The notes under the pieces: generated by a model
What the model saw: the letters and a program-made list of their open reading frames with translations, nothing else
Database searches by the model: none
What the model was told of the DNA's origin: nothing
Translations under genes and position numbers: made by a program
NCBI RefSeq assembly: GCF_965228805.1
Contig: NZ_CBDDIE010000003.1
Span: 744,001-808,000, forward strand
Direction of reading: 5' to 3'
Origin: JASBTN01 sp965228805
Lineage (GTDB): Bacteria; Pseudomonadota; Alphaproteobacteria; Rhodobacterales; Rhodobacteraceae
Length of the DNA: 64,000 nucleotides
In this document: piece by piece, positions 38,402 through 46,558 of the stretch
Layout of the letters: each line of letters begins with the position of its first letter
How positions within the stretch are numbered: the first letter of the stretch is position 1

Positions 38402-38691
38402 ATGCTAGCGGCGGGACGAGAAGGCGACACCGGGTCTGAACACAATGGGTTCCCGCCGACACCAGCCACAGAAGGCAGCGGTGATGTCGGTATCAATGGG
38501 AAACCGGCTTTGCGCGTGAGGGACGCTTTTGCGCCGCACTCAAAGCCCAAGCATCCTCCGCACGGGCGGCGCTGGCGGTTGGATCTGGCGGTGTGTTCAT
38601 CAACGGAAAGCCTGCTGGACGCGTCGGCGATGCCATTGACGGCGGCGGGACCGTCGAAAGCGGCTCTGGAGATGTGTTTATTGGTGGATGA
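38402..38691 (+). pseudogene. PAAR-domain protein, frameshifted
   Basis: The first 56 codons encode a PAAR start (REGDTGSEHNGFPPTPATEG, GINGKPALRVRDAFAPHSKP, KHPPHGR). The continuation (LAVGSGGVFINGKPAGRVGD, AIDGGGTVESGSGDVFIGG, stop) lies in the next frame. One extra G near 38565-38571 restores an uninterrupted domain of about 96 residues. PAAR proteins cap the VgrG trimer and sharpen the spike, so this gene belongs with the vgrG island. The ATG has GGAG eight bases upstream. A residue usually Val-Phe in the first VFINGKPA repeat is VGI here. Pseudogene or single-base sequencing error. Confidence 0.75.
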
Positions 38692-39003
38692 TCCTGCTAC
38701 GCGGTTCCTCCTATCGGATCGCCTGCAAATTAGTTACCCCTCTGCGGCTATTGCACGGTCTCGCTCGGACGAAAGCCGACTTTGGAGCGTTTGCAGCGAA
38801 AGCACAGTTTGTCCGCCGAGCAGCCATTGCGCCAGTCTTGCTCAGCGTATGAGACTGAGTTTGGGGAAATGCTACTTAGATCGACCCTCAACAATTCACC
38901 TGTCCGGACCAAAACCGCGCGACATTACACAGACGCCCCTCCGAAACCATCCTCTGTTGCAACTTCTTCTCGAAACGCTTTAAGTCCTCCGAACGGAGGC
39001 CAA
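38692..39003. other. gene-free stretch after the PAAR gene
   Basis: About 310 bp with no supported gene. The stretch near 38750-38830 (GAAAGCCG, GTTTGCAGCGAAAGC) vaguely resembles, in reverse, the decayed sequence at 34905-34995, so both ends of the vgrG island may carry remnants of the same repeat. The ribosome-binding site of the next gene (GGAGG) is at its right end. Confidence 0.35.
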
Positions 39004-39375
39004 ATGCAGCAGTTCGAACACTTCCTGACCGACCGCGGGTCGAAATATGCGGTCTCCGGTGGGCCGGTTGCCTCGCGTGCCGAGGTCAAGGCCTTCCTGA
39101 AGGTGCTCTGCCGCGACAAGCGTTATGCCAAGGCGACGCACAATACCTGGGCCGCGATCCTGCCCGATGACGGCCCGACCAAGGGCGATGATGGCGAGGC
39201 GGGCGCAGGCATGGTGATCCTGCGCATGCTGGAACGCCAGGGGCTGGAGGGCCATATCGTCGTCGTCACCCGCTGGTTCGGCGGCACCAAGCTGGGCGGC
39301 GACCGGTTTCGCCGGGTGCAGGATGCGGTTGATCACTACATGGCGAACGCGGAGGGGCTGAATGGCGCTGCGTAA
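39004..39375 (+). CDS. YigZ/IMPACT family protein
   Basis: A 123-residue protein with the IMPACT (UPF0029) N-terminal domain: GSKYAVSGGPVASRAEVKAF near the start, then KATHNTWAAIL, DDGEAGAG and VVVTRWFGGTKLGGDRFRR. It lacks the C-terminal ferredoxin-like domain of full-length YigZ (about 200 residues), so it is the short form. Biochemical function is unsettled. GGAGG precedes the ATG. Its 3' end overlaps dgkA by 14 bp. Confidence 0.85.
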   Translation: MQQFEHFLTDRGSKYAVSGGPVASRAEVKAFLKVLCRDKRYAKATHNTWAAILPDDGPTKGDDGEAGAGMVILRMLERQGLEGHIVVVTRWFGGTKLGGDRFRRVQDAVDHYMANAEGLNGAA

Positions 39376-39730
39376 TACGATCCACCGCGAATGGACCCGG
39401 TTCAAATGGCGCTGCATCTGGTCCTGGCGCGGCTGGCTGGACTGCTGGCACAACGAGAAATCCATCATGCAATGGGTGGTGGCCAATGTGATCTCGGCAG
39501 GCCTGGCGATGGTGATCGACCTGACGGGCGGCGAACGCGCGCTGATCCTGGCGCTGGGCATCCTGGTGCTGGCGGCCGAGCTGATGAACACGGCGGTGGA
39601 ACGCACGGTGGATTACATCTCGACCGCCGAACACGACCTGGCGCGGCGGGCCAAGGACCTGGCCTCAGCCACCGTCGCAGTCACCGCGATTGCGGCTGGG
39701 GTTGCTTGGGTCGCGGTGCTCGTGGGGTAG
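39362..39730 (+). CDS. dgkA: diacylglycerol kinase
   Basis: A 122-residue inner-membrane kinase that recycles diacylglycerol to phosphatidic acid. Three transmembrane helices are visible, and the family signature AAELMNTAVERTVDYIS with the later H-x-x-A-x-x-AKDLASA lies in helix 2 and its flank; the catalytic Glu and the Asn/Glu Mg-ATP ligands are in this block. The length is the usual 120-125. It is translationally coupled to the preceding YigZ-like gene by a 14-bp overlap. Confidence 0.92.
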   Translation: MALRNTIHREWTRFKWRCIWSWRGWLDCWHNEKSIMQWVVANVISAGLAMVIDLTGGERALILALGILVLAAELMNTAVERTVDYISTAEHDLARRAKDLASATVAVTAIAAGVAWVAVLVG

Positions 39731-39805
39731 AGAACTCGCCCAACTCCAGGCCATGAAAAGATCTCGGAGGCGAGCCTGGCCCTCTTGGATCAGGCCTTGA
39801 CGCCG

Positions 39806-40510
39806 TCAGAAACGGAAATTCAACGCGACCCGCGCCTGAACCAGGTCCATGGCGGTCATCCCATCACCGAAATCCCGATCATTCCCGAGGTCAACCAGGT
39901 CATCGCTGACGTTGAAATCATAGACAAGCGCCTCGGCGCCCAGAGTCACATTGTCCTTCAGCACCCACTCGATCCCGGCGCCAAAGACAGTGCCGCTGTC
40001 GGTGATGTTCTTGCTCCCGTTCAGACTGGGGTCATCGAACAGAATGAACTCGTGACTGACAGTGACCGACGCGCGTGCGATGCCGACAGTAACATAGGGC
40101 ATGAAATCACCCATCGGCTTGCCAACCCGGGCACGTGCCGAGGCCACCCAGTTGTAGCTCGTTTCCAATACGCCATCATTGGTCGCGCTTGCGGTATCGC
40201 CCGAGCCCAGAACAGTGCCGAAATCACCTACAACGCCAAGAACCAACCCATTGACCGCAAAGTCGTAACCGACCTGCCCGCCGAAGGGCAGCCCCATGAA
40301 CCCGGTGGCGCCCAGGTCATCCTGGCGGTCAACCGAGTCGGCGCCGTCAAAGATCCCGTCAAAGGAGGCAAACCCGAGCCCGGCGTGCACGCCAGCATAA
40401 AGGCCCGACCAAGGGTGATCGGTCCCGGCCATGTCATCCTCGGCAAAGGCCCCGGTAGCCACAATCGTTCCCATAGCGGCCCCGAGGACCGCAGCAAATG
40501 CGTAGTTCAT
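39806..40510 (-). CDS. outer-membrane beta-barrel protein
   Basis: A 234-residue exported protein with a signal peptide (cleavage after AFA near residue 23) and an OmpA/porin-like eight-strand barrel. It opens with WSGLYAGVHAGLGF, has alternating aromatic and small residues with acidic loops, and ends in ALNFRF, the terminal Phe required by the BAM machinery. Such proteins are common structural or adhesion barrels; no specific role is indicated. Single gene. Confidence 0.85.
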   Translation of the reverse strand: MNYAFAAVLGAAMGTIVATGAFAEDDMAGTDHPWSGLYAGVHAGLGFASFDGIFDGADSVDRQDDLGATGFMGLPFGGQVGYDFAVNGLVLGVVGDFGTVLGSGDTASATNDGVLETSYNWVASARARVGKPMGDFMPYVTVGIARASVTVSHEFILFDDPSLNGSKNITDSGTVFGAGIEWVLKDNVTLGAEALVYDFNVSDDLVDLGNDRDFGDGMTAMDLVQARVALNFRF

Positions 40511-40701
40511 GGAATCCCATCCCGTTAATAAAGCAGCCGGGTCACGTTAACCAAACTTAACCATTGGTCAACCAACGCCACCCGGCCCGTCGCTGAGCGT
40601 GACCGGATGGTCACGGTGTCGGCGAACTGAGGCACTTCGGTTTGAGATTCAATCACGACGATTGCGGCGGCGGCCTGGGGGGATCCTGGTGGGTAGCGGT
40701 C

Positions 40702-41315
40702 CTAACGGTCCGTGCGGGCAAGCGCGAGGCCGATCCCGGCACCTGCAAACAGCACAGCCGTCAACCTGTGGCGCAAGCGGCCAAGGCGAAGGAGCGCGGG
40801 CCGCGCATGGTGGGCCAGGGCCGCCCAAAGCAGATCACCCAACATCAGCACGACCAGGTACAGCGAAGCGGCGATCAGCAGAGAGGCGGTCCCCGCCTCC
40901 GCCTGCGCAAACTGCGGCAGGAAAGCCGCGTTGAACAGCAGGGTCTTGGGATTGATCAATGCCAGCAACGCGCCCTGACGGAACAGCGCCGCCAGGGGCC
41001 TGCGGCTGGCCGAGACATCCTCCAGCCGACCTACGCCTTGACGCCAGGACTGCATCGCCAGATACAGCAGATAGACGACCCCGGCCCAGCGCAGCCCGGC
41101 AAAGGCCCAAGCGGCCAGTTCCAGCAGCACGCTCAGCCCCAGCACCACCACCGACAGCTGCAAGGCAACCCCCAGCGTTGTGCCCAGAACGGTAACCGCC
41201 CGGCACAAAAGCCGCGCGCCAGGGTATTGGCGACGATCAGGGCCACGTTCGGGCCGGGAATGGCCACCAGCAGCAGGGTTGCCGCCACCAGGGCCAGGGC
41301 AATGTGCAGATCCAT
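40702..41315 (-). pseudogene. LysE-family translocator, frameshifted
   Basis: The N-terminus (IPGPNVALIVANTLARGF, the LysE signature) and the remainder (AVTVLGTTLGVALQLSVVV onward, with the LINPKTLLFNAAFLPQF motif) are in different frames. One missing G/C in the C3 run at 41199-41201 explains it: with a fourth base the frame reads RGFCAGAVTVLG without a break, giving about 204 residues and six helices. LysE proteins export amino acids or homoserine lactones. Either a recent pseudogene or a base-calling error. Confidence 0.75.
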
Positions 41316-41378
41316 GGGGTCCCCCTCGATACCCGCATCCGCGCGGACACCGGTCAGGAACCGTCCCCGCAGGTCGCG

Positions 41379-41840
41379 TCAGTTGTGATTGGTCTCTTCT
41401 TCCAGGTGCAGCTTCATGTCCAGAAGCACATGCTGCAGCGCCAGGGTCTCGCGCAGGAGCCGCTTGGCCTCGTTGATGGTGATGATGCCATCCTCGATCG
41501 ACTGCTGGTATTCCGCCATCAGCATCGCAAAGCGCTGGCTGAGCGCGATCACGTCGGCGTTGACACCCCCTTCGGGCGCGTTGCGGCGCTCGCTGTCATA
41601 GGACATGGTGATGCCGCGCAGCTCGGCCAGGGCCGAGGTGACGTGCGGATAGCGTGCGGCCTCTTCCAGGGCCGCCACTGCGTCGATCGGCATGAAGCGA
41701 TCGCCATGTTCTTCCGCATCCGAATAATACCGGCCCAAGGTCGCCTTGGACTTGCCTGTCAGCGTGCAGGCGGCCTCCAATCCGACGTCCTTCACCAGAG
41801 CTTCGGTGTGTTTCTTCAGGTAACTCCCGACACTTGCCAT
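41379..41840 (-). CDS. hypothetical protein with helix-turn-helix-like N-terminus
   Basis: A 153-residue protein. Residues 15-45 (EALVKDVGLEAACTLTGKSKATLGRYYS) look like a helix-turn-helix that could bind DNA. A helical middle follows, and the last 60 residues form an acidic, heptad-patterned helix with many Leu/Glu. I do not recognise the family. Two starts, 41852 and 41840, each have a GGGGACA just upstream; the second was used. It diverges from tdk across a long leader region. Confidence 0.6.
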   Translation of the reverse strand: MASVGSYLKKHTEALVKDVGLEAACTLTGKSKATLGRYYSDAEEHGDRFMPIDAVAALEEAARYPHVTSALAELRGITMSYDSERRNAPEGGVNADVIALSQRFAMLMAEYQQSIEDGIITINEAKRLLRETLALQHVLLDMKLHLEEETNHN

Positions 41841-41852
41841 TACTGTCCCCAT

Positions 41853-42274
41853 TGTCCCCGCTTGGCCCCTCAAGAAATGCTTCGAGGGGGAATTGCAGAC
41901 CCCTTTTCCCATTAATCGGATCGCAATGGAATGGCTTTATGCATGTACTCCGGGCAGCCGGGGAAGATGTAACGAGTGACCGACGCCCCCAGCGTCGGTT
42001 GTGGTGGGGGTCCGCGGCGTGTGTTTTGCCGCGGGGCATGTCCGGGAAACCGACATGTGCAGTGGTTTCGGTGCGTAACCGGTGTGAGGTCTGTTCCATC
42101 CCCAGGGCGCATGCCGCCCACGGCCTCGAATTCCCAAGAACCGATCCCCCTCCCCCCACCATCCCGTTGCATTGGGGAGGGATTTCGCGCGGGACTGCGC
42201 CCGTCGCAACGTTCCACGGACCGGTAGCCGGTTTGCCCGTTGCCCCCGCCGCGCGCCCGCGCTAACTGAGGGCC
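41853..42274. other. intergenic region between hypothetical regulator and tdk
   Basis: About 420 bp without a supported gene. It contains an 8-bp perfect hairpin ACCGACGC / GCGTCGGT at 41979-41999 with loop CCCCA and no T-run, and several C-rich tracts. Promoters for the two divergent genes should lie here; no convincing -35/-10 pair is visible. Confidence 0.4.
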
Positions 42275-42865
42275 ATGGCCAAGCTCTACTTCCACTACTC
42301 GACCATGAATGCGGGGAAATCGACCCTGCTGCTGCAGGCGTCCTACAACTACCGCGAACGTGGCATGGACACCTATCTGATCACTGCAAAACTTGACGAT
42401 CGTGCCGGAAAGGGCCGGATCGGCAGCCGCATCGGCATCGGCGCCGAGGCGGATGCGTTCCAGCCCGGGGACGACCTGTTTGCCCGGCTCGAGGCGCGGC
42501 TGGCCGAGGGGCCGGTGGCCTGCGTCTTCATCGACGAGGCGCAGTTCCTGGAACCCGAACAGGTCTGGCAACTGGCGCGCGCGGTGGATGACCTGAACGT
42601 GCCGGTCATGTGCTACGGGCTGCGGGTGGATTTTCAGGGCAAGCTGTTTCCGGGGTCGGCCACCCTGCTGGCGTTGGCGGATGAAATGCGCGAGGCGCGC
42701 ACCATCTGCCATTGCGGCAAGAAGGCCACGATGGTGGTGCGCATGGACGACCAGGGCAATGTGCTGGTCGACGGCGACCAGGTGCAGATCGGCGGCAACG
42801 AACGCTATGTGTCGCTGTGCCGCAGGCATTGGCGCGAGGCAATGGGCGATCTGCCGTCAAATTGA
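42275..42865 (+). CDS. tdk: thymidine kinase
   Basis: A 196-residue type-II thymidine kinase of the salvage pathway, phosphorylating thymidine to dTMP. The P-loop is STMNAGKST at residues 9-17, the Walker B-like VFIDEAQFL is near residue 85, and the lasso region holds zinc ligands in ICHCGKKATM and SLCRRHW. The length is typical. Stands alone; repeats follow at 42919. Confidence 0.95.
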   Translation: MAKLYFHYSTMNAGKSTLLLQASYNYRERGMDTYLITAKLDDRAGKGRIGSRIGIGAEADAFQPGDDLFARLEARLAEGPVACVFIDEAQFLEPEQVWQLARAVDDLNVPVMCYGLRVDFQGKLFPGSATLLALADEMREARTICHCGKKATMVVRMDDQGNVLVDGDQVQIGGNERYVSLCRRHWREAMGDLPSN

Positions 42866-42918
42866 GCGCCTTCGGCACGCTTGATACCTCGGTGTCGGCT
42901 GCGCCGCCCCCTCGGGAT

Positions 42919-42994
42919 GCCTCCGGCGAGGATATTTGGGAGAAGCTGAAAACAAGGGCCCTTGCCTTTCATCTTTCCCGAAATATCCCGGGGG
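42919..42994. repeat. pair of inverted dispersed intergenic elements
   Basis: The forward copy 42919-42953 starts GCCTCCGGCGAGGATATTTG; the reverse copy 42965-42994 reads CCTTTCATCTTTCCC then GAAATATCCCGGGGG. They can pair into a long imperfect hairpin and match the pair at 6433-6585. The rest of this 210-bp gap holds no gene. Confidence 0.6.
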
Positions 42995-43077
42995 TTTGGG
43001 GGCAGCGCCCCAACACCGAGGAGAAGGCCGTCAGGCCGCCGACGAGGCATCAAGCGCGCCGCAGGCGCACCTTTGTT

Positions 43078-44028
43078 TCAAACCGGTGTCACCAGCGTGC
43101 CGTCGCGGGCGAAGGCTTCCAGGTTCTCAACCGCCAACATGCCCATATCCGTGCGCACTTCCAGCGTGGCGGTGCCCAGGTGGGGCAGAAGCACGACGTT
43201 CTCCATCGCGATCAGAGCTTCGGGCACTTCGGGTTCGAACTCGTAGACATCCAGCCCGGCCCCGGCCAGCTCCCCAGCCTGTAGCGCGGCGATCAGCGCG
43301 GCTTCGTCCACCACCTCACCGCGGGCGATATTGACGAAAAGCGCGTGGGGCTGCATCGCGTGGAAAGCATCTGCGCCGATCAGGTGGGTGGTCTCTGCCC
43401 CGCCCGGCGTGGCCACGACAACGATATCGGCCGTCGCGCAGACCTCTTCGATCGAGCCCAGCTGGCGCGCGGGCAGGTCGACCTGTTTCGGCGAGCGGTT
43501 GTAGAACACCACCTCCATGCCAAAGCCGTGGTGGCAGCGATGGGCAATCGCCTGGCCAATGCGGCCCATGCCAATCACGCCCAGGGTCTTGCCGGTGACA
43601 TGCAGGCCGAGCATCTGGGTCGGGTGCCAGCCCTCCCAGCTCCCGGACCGCACCAAACGTTCGCCTTCGCCAGCGCGGCGGGCGCACGTCAGGATCAGCG
43701 TCATGGCGGTGTCGGCGGTGGCATCGGTCACCGCGCCCGGCGTGTTCGAGACGGCGAGCCCATGGGCCTTGGCCGCGGCCACGTCGATATGATTGTAGCC
43801 CACACCGAAATTCGCCAACACCTTGGCGCGGATTGCCCCGGCCTCGACAAAGACATCGGCGCTGAAATCGTCGCGCAGGGTGGGCAGGACGGCGTCATAG
43901 TCGCGCAGGGCGGTGAGCATTTCGGCGCGGGAGAGCGGTGAGGTCTCTTCGCGCACAGTCACGTCGAAACTGGCGCGGGCGCGGTCCAGCACGGCCTCGG
44001 GCAGTGGACGGGAGATGAACAGGCGCAT
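43078..44028 (-). CDS. D-isomer-specific 2-hydroxyacid dehydrogenase
   Basis: A 316-residue NAD(P)-dependent dehydrogenase of the glyoxylate/hydroxypyruvate reductase type. The Rossmann GMGRIGQAIAHR is near residue 150, the substrate-binding NFGVGYNHID near 75, the catalytic Arg in VNIARGEVVDE near 232 and the catalytic His in LLPHLGTAT near 280. It reduces glyoxylate or hydroxypyruvate, but the family is promiscuous. Its ATG overlaps the csaA stop by one base. Last gene of the proC-csaA operon. Confidence 0.88.
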   Translation of the reverse strand: MRLFISRPLPEAVLDRARASFDVTVREETSPLSRAEMLTALRDYDAVLPTLRDDFSADVFVEAGAIRAKVLANFGVGYNHIDVAAAKAHGLAVSNTPGAVTDATADTAMTLILTCARRAGEGERLVRSGSWEGWHPTQMLGLHVTGKTLGVIGMGRIGQAIAHRCHHGFGMEVVFYNRSPKQVDLPARQLGSIEEVCATADIVVVATPGGAETTHLIGADAFHAMQPHALFVNIARGEVVDEAALIAALQAGELAGAGLDVYEFEPEVPEALIAMENVVLLPHLGTATLEVRTDMGMLAVENLEAFARDGTLVTPV

Positions 44029-44366
44029 CAGCACATGCGTGCGCCGTCGGGCGCGTCCTTGTCGGCGGTGATCAGCACCACGTTGTCATCATCGTCGTGC
44101 AGCCCCAGGATCAGCACCTCCGACCGCATCGGCCCGATCTGACGCGGTGGGAAGTTCACCACGCCCAGCACCGACCTGCCCACCAGGCTGTCCGGATCAT
44201 AATGCGCGGTGATCTGGGCCGAGCTCTTCTTCTCGCCCACGTCAGGCCCGAAATCGACCCAGAGCTTGATCGCCGGTTTGCGGGCTTCGGGGAAGGGTTC
44301 GGCGCGCACCACGGTGCCCTTGCGGATATCGACCTTCAGAAAGTCGTCAAAGCTGATTTCGCTCAT
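44028..44366 (-). CDS. csaA: CsaA-type tRNA-binding (EMAP-II/OB-fold) protein
   Basis: A 112-residue OB-fold protein. FLKVDIRKGTVVRAEPFPEARKPAIKLWVDFG and the C-terminal VNFPPRQIGPMRSEVLILG blocks are the CsaA/tRNA_bind signature. It binds tRNA or acts as a secretion chaperone in B. subtilis; the role here is unproven. Its ATG overlaps the proC stop by four bases (ATGA), so it is coupled to proC. Confidence 0.9.
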   Translation of the reverse strand: MSEISFDDFLKVDIRKGTVVRAEPFPEARKPAIKLWVDFGPDVGEKKSSAQITAHYDPDSLVGRSVLGVVNFPPRQIGPMRSEVLILGLHDDDDNVVLITADKDAPDGARMC

Positions 44367-45178
44367 TTTGCGAGCTCCTTCGAACGGTCGGCAGCGGCCT
44401 TGACCGCACGTTTCAAAAGCGGCGGGAAGCCGGTGTCCGGGTCCATCAACACCTCCAGCGCGGCGGCGGTGGTGCCACCCGGCGAGGTCACGTTGACGCG
44501 CAGCTGGGCGGCGTCCTCGTCCGCGTTTTCGGCCAGGTGCCCGGCACCCGCCACCGTGGCGCGGGCCAGTTGCACGGCCAGCGCGGGGGGCAGCCCTTCG
44601 GCCTCGCCAGCGGCGGTCAGGGTTTCGATCAGGTGGAACACATAGGCCGGGCCGGAGCCGGAGACCGCCGTGACCGCGTCCATCTGGTGTTCTCCGTCCA
44701 GGCGAACCACCTGGCCAACGGCGGACAGAAGCGCCTCGGCCAGGTCCAGGTGCGCGGCGGTGGCCTGGGCATTGCCGGTGATCGCGGTGATCCCGCGCGC
44801 AACGGCGGCGGGGGTGTTCGGCATGGCGCGGATGATCGGGGTGTCGGCACCCAGCATCGCCTCGAAGGCCGAAATCGGCGTGCCGGCGGCCACGGAGACG
44901 AACAGGGTCGTGCCATTGCCCAGCGCGGCGAGCGTCGGCAGCGCATCGCCCATCATCTGCGGCTTCACCGCCACCAGCACGATGGCCGGGTTTTCGGGCA
45001 GCTCCGTATTCAGGTTCAGCCCGTCCAATCCCTGCAACCATTCGGAGGGGTACGGATCCAGCACCCAGACCGAGCGGGTCGGCAGCCCCTGCCCCAGCCA
45101 GCCCTCCAGCATCGCAGAGCCCATCTTGCCACAGCCCAGGAGCACCAGCCCCCGCGCCTTCAGATCGTCCATGTTCAT
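44363..45178 (-). CDS. proC: pyrroline-5-carboxylate reductase
   Basis: A 271-residue enzyme for the last step of proline synthesis, reducing pyrroline-5-carboxylate with NAD(P)H. The N-terminal Rossmann LLGCGKMGSAMLEGWL at about residues 13-28 and the C-terminal signature NVTSPGGTTAAALEVL near residue 229 are both typical. It heads the proC-csaA-dehydrogenase operon, with four- and one-base overlaps downstream. Confidence 0.95.
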   Translation of the reverse strand: MNMDDLKARGLVLLGCGKMGSAMLEGWLGQGLPTRSVWVLDPYPSEWLQGLDGLNLNTELPENPAIVLVAVKPQMMGDALPTLAALGNGTTLFVSVAAGTPISAFEAMLGADTPIIRAMPNTPAAVARGITAITGNAQATAAHLDLAEALLSAVGQVVRLDGEHQMDAVTAVSGSGPAYVFHLIETLTAAGEAEGLPPALAVQLARATVAGAGHLAENADEDAAQLRVNVTSPGGTTAAALEVLMDPDTGFPPLLKRAVKAAADRSKELAK

Positions 45179-45245
45179 GCACGCCTCCCTTTACCTGTCG
45201 GCGCGACGTTACGCGGGGGGCGGCAGGGGGGCAAGAGCGCCGGGA

Positions 45246-45692
45246 TTACCTCGGTCGAAACCAGCGCCAGAGGAAGATGAGAAGCCCGAACAGGAACAAT
45301 CCACCGCCGGTCTTTGCCGTATCGCGGCCCAGGGCGGAATTGGAGGCAAGCATATAGGCCAGCCGCATCTGGCCGCTTTCGCGATCAATCCAGCCCGGGG
45401 CGATCTCTCCGGTTCGAAAGGGCAGATGCGACCACCAGGTCACGCCGACATAGGTCAAGCGTCGGCTGCCCGGTTCATCGAGGCTGAGGTGGGGTCGAAA
45501 CACGCGCTGGCCATCATGCCACTTGCGCTCGACACTCAAGACGGTGATCTGTACGGGCTCTGCCCTGCGCTGAAATTGCCAGGCGTCGAATTGCATCCAG
45601 AACCCAACTGCCAAGAATACCGGCCCCAATGTGACACACAGGACCGGCAGGGTTCGAAAAGATCGTAAAACGAAACTGTAAAACCTGTTCAT
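45246..45692 (-). CDS. DUF3592-like membrane protein
   Basis: A 148-residue protein with two transmembrane helices (about residues 12-34 and 122-143) enclosing a periplasmic domain with AEPVQITVLSVERKW and RLTYVGVTWW strands, the arrangement of DUF3592 proteins. The match is weak, and the function is unknown. It reads leftward between a terminator (upstream) and proC (67 bp downstream), so it may be transcribed into proC. Confidence 0.6.
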   Translation of the reverse strand: MNRFYSFVLRSFRTLPVLCVTLGPVFLAVGFWMQFDAWQFQRRAEPVQITVLSVERKWHDGQRVFRPHLSLDEPGSRRLTYVGVTWWSHLPFRTGEIAPGWIDRESGQMRLAYMLASNSALGRDTAKTGGGLFLFGLLIFLWRWFRPR

Positions 45693-45709
45693 GGCGCGTA
45701 CATATATCG

Positions 45710-45738
45710 CAACAAAGGCCCCGCCGCGAGGCAGGGCC
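45710..45738 (-). terminator. rho-independent terminator of ybjN
   Basis: Read leftward: GGCCCTGCC / GGCGGGGCC, a 9-bp stem with one U-G pair and a four-base loop, followed by TTTGTTG. It lies 49 bp past the YbjN stop and just before the next gene. Confidence 0.7.
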
Positions 45739-45786
45739 AGTCAGGGAGTGATGGCCGTCTTCATGCGGCCGCATGTTCGGGAGCGG

Positions 45787-46290
45787 TTACGCCCGCCCGT
45801 AGGCTTCGTCGATCGCCACCTGCATGGCGTCCTCGACCTCGCGGTCGGCCCAGCTGACCAGCTGGAAGGCGGGGTAGAACCGCTCCGACGCACCAACCGC
45901 CGAGGCGATCAGCCGGTCGATCTGCTCAGGCCCCGCGAATTGCCCGCCGGTCAGGACCAGCCCATAGCGATAGACCATCAGCCGCTGCTCGTGCCAATAG
46001 GTAAAGGCGCCGGCCCAGATCTTGTCATTGGTCGCATTCAGCGCCTCATAGAGCTTCGGAAGCTTCTCTTCCGGCGGCTCCATCTCGAAGGTGCAGATCA
46101 GGCGCAGGGTCTCGTCATAGGGCGACCAAGCCAGGGTGATCGAATAGGTGCGCCACTGGCCTTCGACGGCCATGGCGATCTGATCATCGGCAACGCGGTC
46201 GAATTCCCAGGCGTGATGTTCGGCAATATGTTCGACAATGTCGATCGGATGAAGGTCATCACTTTCGATAAACTGCTCGGCTGCGGACAT
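45787..46290 (-). CDS. YbjN domain-containing protein
   Basis: A 167-residue YbjN-fold protein (related to secretion-chaperone folds): HAWEFDRVADDQIAMAVEGQW, a central ITLAWSPYDETLRLICTFEM strand pair and RLMVYRYGLVLTGGQF. In Rhodobacterales it commonly sits near proC and csaA, as here. E. coli YbjN has been linked to stress and motility regulation, but the mechanism is unclear. A cluster of DnaA-box-like motifs lies about 160 bp upstream. Confidence 0.85.
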   Translation of the reverse strand: MSAAEQFIESDDLHPIDIVEHIAEHHAWEFDRVADDQIAMAVEGQWRTYSITLAWSPYDETLRLICTFEMEPPEEKLPKLYEALNATNDKIWAGAFTYWHEQRLMVYRYGLVLTGGQFAGPEQIDRLIASAVGASERFYPAFQLVSWADREVEDAMQVAIDEAYGRA

Positions 46291-46447
46291 GTGGCGGTCC
46301 TTTCTGCTGTGACCGAAGCTTCGGGGGGCAGATCCCGAAAAGCCTTGGTGCCTCTACTAGGTTCGGCGTTCTTTGCGCCGTCCTTATACGAGATATGGTG
46401 CGCGAAAGGTGATTCGCTGTAAAGGGAAACTTTGTTAACACGGCAAG

Positions 46448-46477
46448 TTGTCCACAGGAAATCCACAGCGCTCCACA
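46448..46477. promoter_or_regulatory. cluster of three TCCACA (DnaA-box-like) motifs
   Basis: TTGTCCACA at 46448-46456 is one mismatch from the DnaA box TTATCCACA. Two further TCCACAG motifs start at 46462 and 46472, giving 11- and 10-bp spacing, close to one helical turn. No other origin features were found, so a DnaA-responsive control or titration site is more likely than an origin. The rest of 46291-46558 holds no gene. Confidence 0.4.
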
Positions 46478-46558
46478 GGCTAGGCAGAGTTTTCAACAGG
46501 CAGGCCGAAGGCAGAGGGAACGTGCGTCACCACGCCCCCTTGGACCGGGAAAGTGGGC

